Shown in pieces: positions 58,379 to 64,000 of a stretch of 64,000 nucleotides of DNA; within the stretch, counting starts at the first letter, position 1, and every line of letters begins with the position of its first letter. The stretch covers positions 18,972,501 to 19,036,500 of the forward strand of contig NC_071349.1 of the NCBI RefSeq assembly GCF_027744825.2, in the 5' to 3' direction. Source of the stretch: Synchiropus splendidus (Eukaryota; Chordata; Actinopteri; Syngnathiformes; Callionymidae). A model generated the notes under the pieces. It was not told the origin of the DNA and did not search any database. It saw only the letters and a program-made list of their open reading frames with translations. The position numbers were made by a program, and so were the translations under genes.

Positions 58379-58789
58379 GAGTAAAACTATAAAACTGACA
58401 TTGTCTCTGACATTTTTGTCTTTTCTTTATTATGATGCAACTGAAAAATAACTTTCTCGTTTGATTATTTTTCTTAATTGTTCATCTTTTCTGTTGGCTA
58501 TTTTAGTATTTATTTTAGTATTAGAGTATTTCTTGTCCCTTAAAACACATCAGGATTGAAAGCAGATTTTGAAATCTATGGGACACATTGAGAATCTTTG
58601 TTTAAACTGTGGTTTAAATGAAATAAAACCCAACATTTTCTACATTTTTACAATGTATTTTCATAATCACACATATATTTACTTTTATTTTCAATTTTGT
58701 CTTACGCTCCTTTCTTTGGGAAAGGAGGCCCCCCGCAACCACCTTTGCTTTAGGCCCATTCATGCTCCTTTTAAGTACGAAATTGTACC

Positions 58790-59110
58790 CCGTGCTTTTC
58801 AAAAGTACCCGTCACTGGCAACATGGTTGCATGCATTCTTTGCCTTGGAATCGCTGCTCACCAGTAAATCCACCAGGGGGAGCAGCCCAGAGTCAAAAGT
58901 TTATGACAACAACAAACTACAAAACAAACATGGCGACTGAAAACAGAGGCAGCGTTGTGGAAGGTGGCGGTCGGTGAGGCCTATAATATATCGCCACTGG
59001 AGGACGGAGAATTCCCGCCATTGTTACGTCTTCTCCCTTCCCTCCTTAGAGCTACGTATCGGGTCGTAACAGCAACACTGCCCCCGACAGTTTGTGATGG
59101 TACTGTATGA
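58790..59110. mobile_element. repeat family C, copy 3
   Basis: ATCCACCAGGGGGAGCAGCC, AAACATGGCGACTGA, ATATCGCCACTGGAGGACGG and CGTAACAGCAACACTGCCCC, in the same order as copy 1. Confidence 0.78.
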
Positions 59111-61198
59111 ATGCACGGACAGAAGGCACCGCATCAATCCGGATCCATACGAAACGTTGAGCAAAAATGGGCATCAAGTCACTGACTTACTTCTCTGCTC
59201 AAAATCCACCACTTTCAGAGGCCACTAATGCAACACTGTCAATGATCATCACGTGATCACGTGAACCCCAAAAATAGCCTTCGAAATAGTCAACACGCTC
59301 ACCCAAATATTAATGTAGGTTTGGAAATGTGACATTTAAAAAAGCCTCTCAATTTTGTTTTCCTCATCCAATGGCCTGATATTTGTTTGTGACAAATGTT
59401 TTTTTCCCATCTTCTCAATATCTATATTTCTGTCAGTCAGAAAACATCCGTTCACTCTCTCTGCAAGCTGCTTTATTGACATCCAAACTCCAGCTTCTGG
59501 AGCTAAATCTGTGGGCAGCTTCTTGGCTGTAACATCTCCCCCAGCTGTTGAGATGGATGCCTCATGTCGCAGGCGATTTGAGCCAAACCACTAACAAATA
59601 TTGAGTCGAGAGAAAGTTGTTTTCCAAGCAGCAAATACCTGAGAAGACGGTGTTGCAAGTTACAACGCCGATTACCATGCAGGTACCATGCAGGAAGTGG
59701 AAATAACACCTGTTGAAATGGATATAATGCAGCAAAGAAAACAAATTCAATGATGTACTTAGAAATCCTACCATCAAACCGCAGCGAAGTGGAAGGCAGA
59801 AAACACTGTCGACAATGGTTGGCTGCCACTGACCAACTGGAACCTTCTATTTAGACGGAAATGTCTGACAGAGAAAGGAAAACAGAGCTCTAAAGGAGGC
59901 ATTTCATGGCTTGTGTCTGAACGGAGGCAGCATGTGAAGTGAGTCCAGACTTGTGAATACCTTTTGTTGTCGGGCTAAATGACATTCATCTTGGTGTCAG
60001 CTCCAGTTTAAAGAGACGATAATGGGCAATGAGCATTTACTTTGCATTTCACACCCGACTCATTTGGGCCGCGGACACGTTCAATTGATTGGCGAGTCGT
60101 TGCCGCAGATACAAAACACAACAATTCATTTGGAGTCAAATGAACTCTGCAGGGAAATATGTGGCTCTTTAGCTGTTCAATGATGCACTATATTCACCAG
60201 CGCGCTGCTCCATGCCCCCGGACGCTGAGCTTCAGTCAAAGTGATGGCAGGGAAAACAGCCTGGCCTGTGTGTGTGGCAGCAGCCAGTGAAGGGGGGGTG
60301 AGTTCACGAGTCAGGGGAAGAGGGAGCTGCAGTCATGAGGACTCCGCATCAATCTGCAGGACTGAAGAAAGAGCTGAGCCAGAGGGCAAAGCCTTGGGTC
60401 AAAAGACCAAGACACAATACTTTACATTATTCACATATTTCATTTCATGTGCATTTGACTTAGATAAAAACGTCCTAACATCTTAATATGATCTAAAGGC
60501 ACTTTATTTCAGAATACATATATATTTTTTCAATGGACTTTGAAGGGCAATAAACGCCAAAAAACAATAAAATGACATTTTTTGTTATATTTCATATATT
60601 TCATTGGTTTATTTTTAAATGTTCAATACAATATTTTAAATAAAAAATATTTTAAAAGCAAGTTGAAAATGAAAAAAATAAAAGTAATTCATTCGTATGA
60701 AAAATGACATGATATTTGATCATGCAACCGAAGCAGCCGGCGTCGTGAATCGACATGACAGAAAGACATTCTCTGAAGGTGCATTTATAGAGGCTTCCTG
60801 ACAGGAAAGTCTCTTTAACTTTGACTTGATGTCACCGGCTACTGCTGCTGCACTCTAACAGGTCTCCTCAGGTGCACGTGCACTGAGGAATATACTGCGA
60901 TGTCAGGGAAGTGCCTGAACTGCACTCATATGTCGCAGAAAAGCAGGACTACAATGCCATGCATGAGATCATATTCCGTCTTTTGGTGCCATTAACTTCA
61001 AGTATGAATGGTAGTATGATCAAATATAAGCAAATTCAGTTCAATATCACTTGTGAATAAAGTGCTTGAAGCAAATACTTACTGTAGCCAGTTTGTTTTG
61101 GATCCCTGCTGACAGTCTCCTTTTTGATCATTAAATGGCACAGAAACACGACCAAAGTGAAGGAGAATGTAGTTTGAAAAAGGGTTTAAAAGTGAGAT

Positions 61199-61221
61199 TA
61201 TATATATATATATATATATAT
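61199..61221. repeat. (TA)n microsatellite
   Basis: Uninterrupted TA run of about 11 units. Confidence 0.9.
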
Positions 61222-62848
61222 GAAATATAAAGTACCTCACTTTTGATCATGTTTGTGTTGAGACTGGCCCCAAAATGATGTAAACTAAGTGGCAGCGTGA
61301 GATGCCAACTTTGCAAACATCATTCATATATTTATAAATGGAAAGTGTTTTTATAAGAAGAGTTAAAATTATTGTTTTGACGACCGTTCATCAAAAGGAA
61401 ACATCAGAGTTGCTCTTTCTCAATAATAAATAAATAAGGACAAATATATATTTAATTTATAATATAATAATATATAATATAATATTTAATTTCATATTTT
61501 TATATTTTTTAAAGCACATATAACCTAAAAAATGTAAATAACTATAGTGATAACTACTGGGTTTGATGACAGGTGAGAAAAAGTCCTCTGTCTTCGAGGC
61601 GGAATTATTTTACATGAACCTTCCTTCATATTTACATGAATGTAAGCATCAGCTTCAGTTGAACTCCGAGTTTTGAAGACACTTTTCTGAGTGTGTGACT
61701 CGGTTCAGACTTTACATTCAATGTGAGAGGTTGGTAAAGACCCGCTGGCATTTGTCTCCAACTGCCGCGCAACTTGGCGGTGACTTGGGTGGCACCGCGC
61801 GCACTGCTGCCGCAGGTCCCGGGGGGTTTGCGGCATGAACATCGATTTAATAACCAAGGCCTGTAAAGATAGCAGTGGCAGCACCGTGATAACAGACCGG
61901 CGGTAGCTGACAGTGGAGAGAAAAGCAGGTCAGTGTTGGTGTGGAGCGACCAGCAGCCAGACACATACGCTGTTTATTTTTCACAGGACTCACCCAAAAT
62001 CACCAGGTGACTAAACTTCAGCTGACCTTTCAAAATAACTGTAATCCAGAATCATTCTATTGACTGGCGCCAGCAGCCGCGGCGCAGAAGCACATCAGCG
62101 GGCGTCTCGGCCTGTATCACTGGCATTAGACAGGATCAAATTGTGGCTGTCGGAATGCACTGAAGATCAATATCAACAATTACGATGCCATTCAAAAGCC
62201 TTCATCCCGTACGGCCCCGCGACTGCACACACTTTGTCACGCCGTTTTTCTCTTCTCCCGCTGACAGCCAGTGACTTTGACTGCGAGTTATCAAGCCTGA
62301 GCGGGCGACGTCTGCCAGCGTGAACGTATGAGCTTCAGGACCTTCACGGGGCGTCGACAACAGCGGAAAGTAAACACTTATTAAAAGTCCTCAGCGAAGG
62401 AAATGGGCCACGGAACAGGTTTAAGGTTCCTTGATAATCTCGCCTGTGGGCACTTTCATTTGCTAAGAGGAGGCAGAGCTGTTTGGAAGATCTGCTGCTG
62501 AGTCCATCTCTGGACTGGAGATGTTCAGTCACCTGTTGTCCACACCAAGAGGCCGGAGGGAATTCTCAGCAGGCATCGATCCGTGCTGCCGTCCCTGGGA
62601 CGGGGACTCCAGGGAGCCAGCAGCTCATCCATCAGAGAGACCGTGAGTGAAGCACCGGAGTGAAGCGGCTCCTCGCTACACTCCAGTCCCAGGCTGCCAC
62701 TGAAGCCGTGTCACATGTCACTGCACACATCAGCATGGCTCTTCCCAACAACAACAACAACAACAGAGAACTGGAGTTTATCCGAAGCACAGCAGAGGTC
62801 AAGGGTTCTTGAAGGTCACCTTCAGACAAAATCATTAATACGATAGAC

Positions 62849-62925
62849 CAGTGGTCCCCAACCCCTGGGCCGGGGACCGGTACCGGGCCGTGGATCAATT
62901 GGTACCGGGCCGCACAAGTGTATGA
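62849..62925. mobile_element. hAT (Charlie-like) transposon end
   Basis: CAGTGGTCCCCAACCCCTGG, then GGGACCGGTACCGGGCCGTG and GGTACCGGGCCGCAC: a typical hAT-Charlie terminus. About 250 bases further a short frame starting MPSFFEQKNM may be a transposase remnant. Confidence 0.7.
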
Positions 62926-63141
62926 TCTGAGTCAGAAGGATCTTTTATTTTGAAAAACCTTTTATTTTGAAAAGTGAGCGGATTCACTTGAGAGCTTAAA
63001 TTTAACCCACATGTTCACAAAATGTGGAGGAAACAGCTGTTTCTTTACGAAGGAGAAAAGGCTCATAGTGCAGTGGAGCATTTACGTCCTGTTAACATTC
63101 GCAAGCTAAGTTTCCCACGGTGGGGAAATATAAATAGAGGC

Positions 63142-63165
63142 TTTTTTTTTTTTTTTTTTTTTTTT
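63142..63165. repeat. poly(T) tract
   Basis: 24 consecutive T. Could be the complement of a retroposon poly(A) tail, but no element body was recognised beside it. Confidence 0.85.
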
Positions 63166-63778
63166 ACAAAGATGCCCAGTTTCTTTGAACAAAAAAATAT
63201 GATTAATTATTATTATTACTATTTTTTTTATATTATATTACTATTTACAGAGGCTTTAAGAAGAAGCACTGGATGTCAAGACGAAAATACATAAAAATAA
63301 GACAATATAAATTTGACTCCTATTCCATGCGTTTACATTTATGAAGTGCTATGAATGAAAGCAGGGGGCTAAAGTAGCAAGTCACAGATCTTCTCGCTCC
63401 GCTTCAGAGGAAACTGTGGAATCAGACAGGACCGGTGTTCTGTGTTCTTTCAACATCAGCTGGTGCATCAGTGGACTCTTGTGCTGGCCATGGAGCATCA
63501 TATGTATTCACTGAGCACCGTGCTTCCCGGGGCCACAGTGGCCCTTTGACACGGTATCAAAATAGATACCATCTTAAATAAAAAAAACTCCACGGAGCCT
63601 TTCCTTTTCTTCAGCATTGATAAAACCCTCCGCTGTTGTCCATCAGAGGCGCATGTGAGCACCTGTGTGTGCAGCTATTTTTACCCCACACCGACTCTCA
63701 TCACACGCTTCTTCCTCACCCCTTTTCGAAACCCTTCATCTTGCGTGCAATTTTATCCCCTGTCATTTTATTCCCCGT

Positions 63779-63899
63779 CAGTGATGCGCTCCACGACATC
63801 CTCCTTGCTAAAGCACTTCAGCGCCAGGTACTCGGCGTCCTGCACGAACAGAGCCGGCACGTCAGCGCCGATCACAGCAGAGAAGAAATCTGGTAACTG
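63779..63899 (-). CDS. probable terminal coding exon of an unidentified gene
   Basis: A minus-strand open segment follows an acceptor-like tract (ctccttcagcttcttcag) and reads QLLQQLPDFFSAVIGADVPA, LFVQDAEYLALKCFSKED and VVERITDGE, then TAA at about 63767. Amino-acid composition and codon use look coding, and the overlapping plus-strand frame does not resemble any protein I know. The stop codon overlaps an AATAAA hexamer, so the 3' UTR could be very short, although another hexamer lies near 62943. I do not recognise the family. The gene would lie upstream of gfra4 on the same strand, and its other exons are beyond the window. Confidence 0.5.
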
Positions 63900-64000
63900 C
63901 TGAAGAAGCTGAAGGAGATGAAGCCAAACAAGACGCGGCTTCAAACACGCACGACTTCAGTTTCACTCTGACGCTAATCCACTCCAGCTCTTTCAGGCCT

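Larger units (their letters stand above)
51002..63778. other. gfra4 5' intron or upstream region
   Basis: The signal-peptide exon of gfra4 should lie here if the 63.8 kb exon ends another gene. I checked each minus-strand gtgag/gtaag donor and found none preceded by a start codon and a hydrophobic stretch in phase 1. Contents are retroelement and hAT fragments, MITE copies, family C copy 3, an AT-rich area (60.5-61.6 kb) and unique segments at 60.0-60.2 and 62.05-62.33 kb. Confidence 0.55.

Noticed and set aside
60900..61110. Minus-strand ATG and gtaagt donor in phase 1 at about 61080
   Set aside because: The peptide (MIKKETVSRDPKQTGY) is hydrophilic and not a signal sequence.
61632..61964. 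Minus-strand frame in a GC-rich segment considered as the gfra4 signal exon
   Set aside because: No start codon plus hydrophobic run followed by a donor in phase 1.
62632..62898. Minus-strand frame with a poly-leucine stretch resembling a signal peptide
   Set aside because: The leucines come from a CAA/TTG trinucleotide repeat, and part of the frame lies in a hAT terminus.

Overview
The window is vertebrate nuclear DNA, almost certainly from a ray-finned (teleost) fish. Coding exons are short, have GT-AG borders and are separated by kilobase introns. The only recognisable proteins are two vertebrate genes, and the non-coding DNA is full of fish-type mobile-element remnants and tetranucleotide satellites. 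There are no operons, CRISPR arrays or other prokaryotic features. Most open frames outside the exons listed here look like chance.

Layout. (1) 1-12768, plus strand: the last three coding exons of attractin (atrn), encoding the cytoplasmic tail and the stop codon. (2) About 12.8-23.4 kb: intergenic or 3'-UTR DNA between two convergent genes. It holds MITE copies, a duplicated repeat of about 0.4 kb, an ATAAC-rich AT tract, an eight-unit minisatellite and poly(A) signals on both strands. (3) 23535-51001, minus strand: seven coding exons of a GDNF-family receptor alpha, best matched to GFRA4 (gfra4). They give about 420 residues: three cysteine-rich domains, a linker and a C-terminal GPI-anchor signal. 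Exon phases agree at every junction. The signal-peptide exon was not found. (4) 51-63.78 kb: repeats plus a few sequences that look like conserved non-coding elements. (5) 63779-63899, minus strand: a probable terminal coding exon of an unidentified gene.

The atrn (plus) / gfra4 (minus) tail-to-tail order matches human 20p13, which supports both identifications. The two proteins are not known to work together: attractin is a membrane protein of melanocortin/agouti signalling, and GFRA4 is a GPI-linked co-receptor for RET. The most notable non-genic content is a family of about 16 copies or fragments of a 150-190 bp inverted-repeat MITE that carries CTCF-like core motifs in its arms, and a 0.9 kb fold-back element in the last gfra4 intron. 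There is also a possible intronic poly(A) site that would give a GPI-less gfra4 isoform. All identifications come from reading and remembered family sequences; no database search was run.
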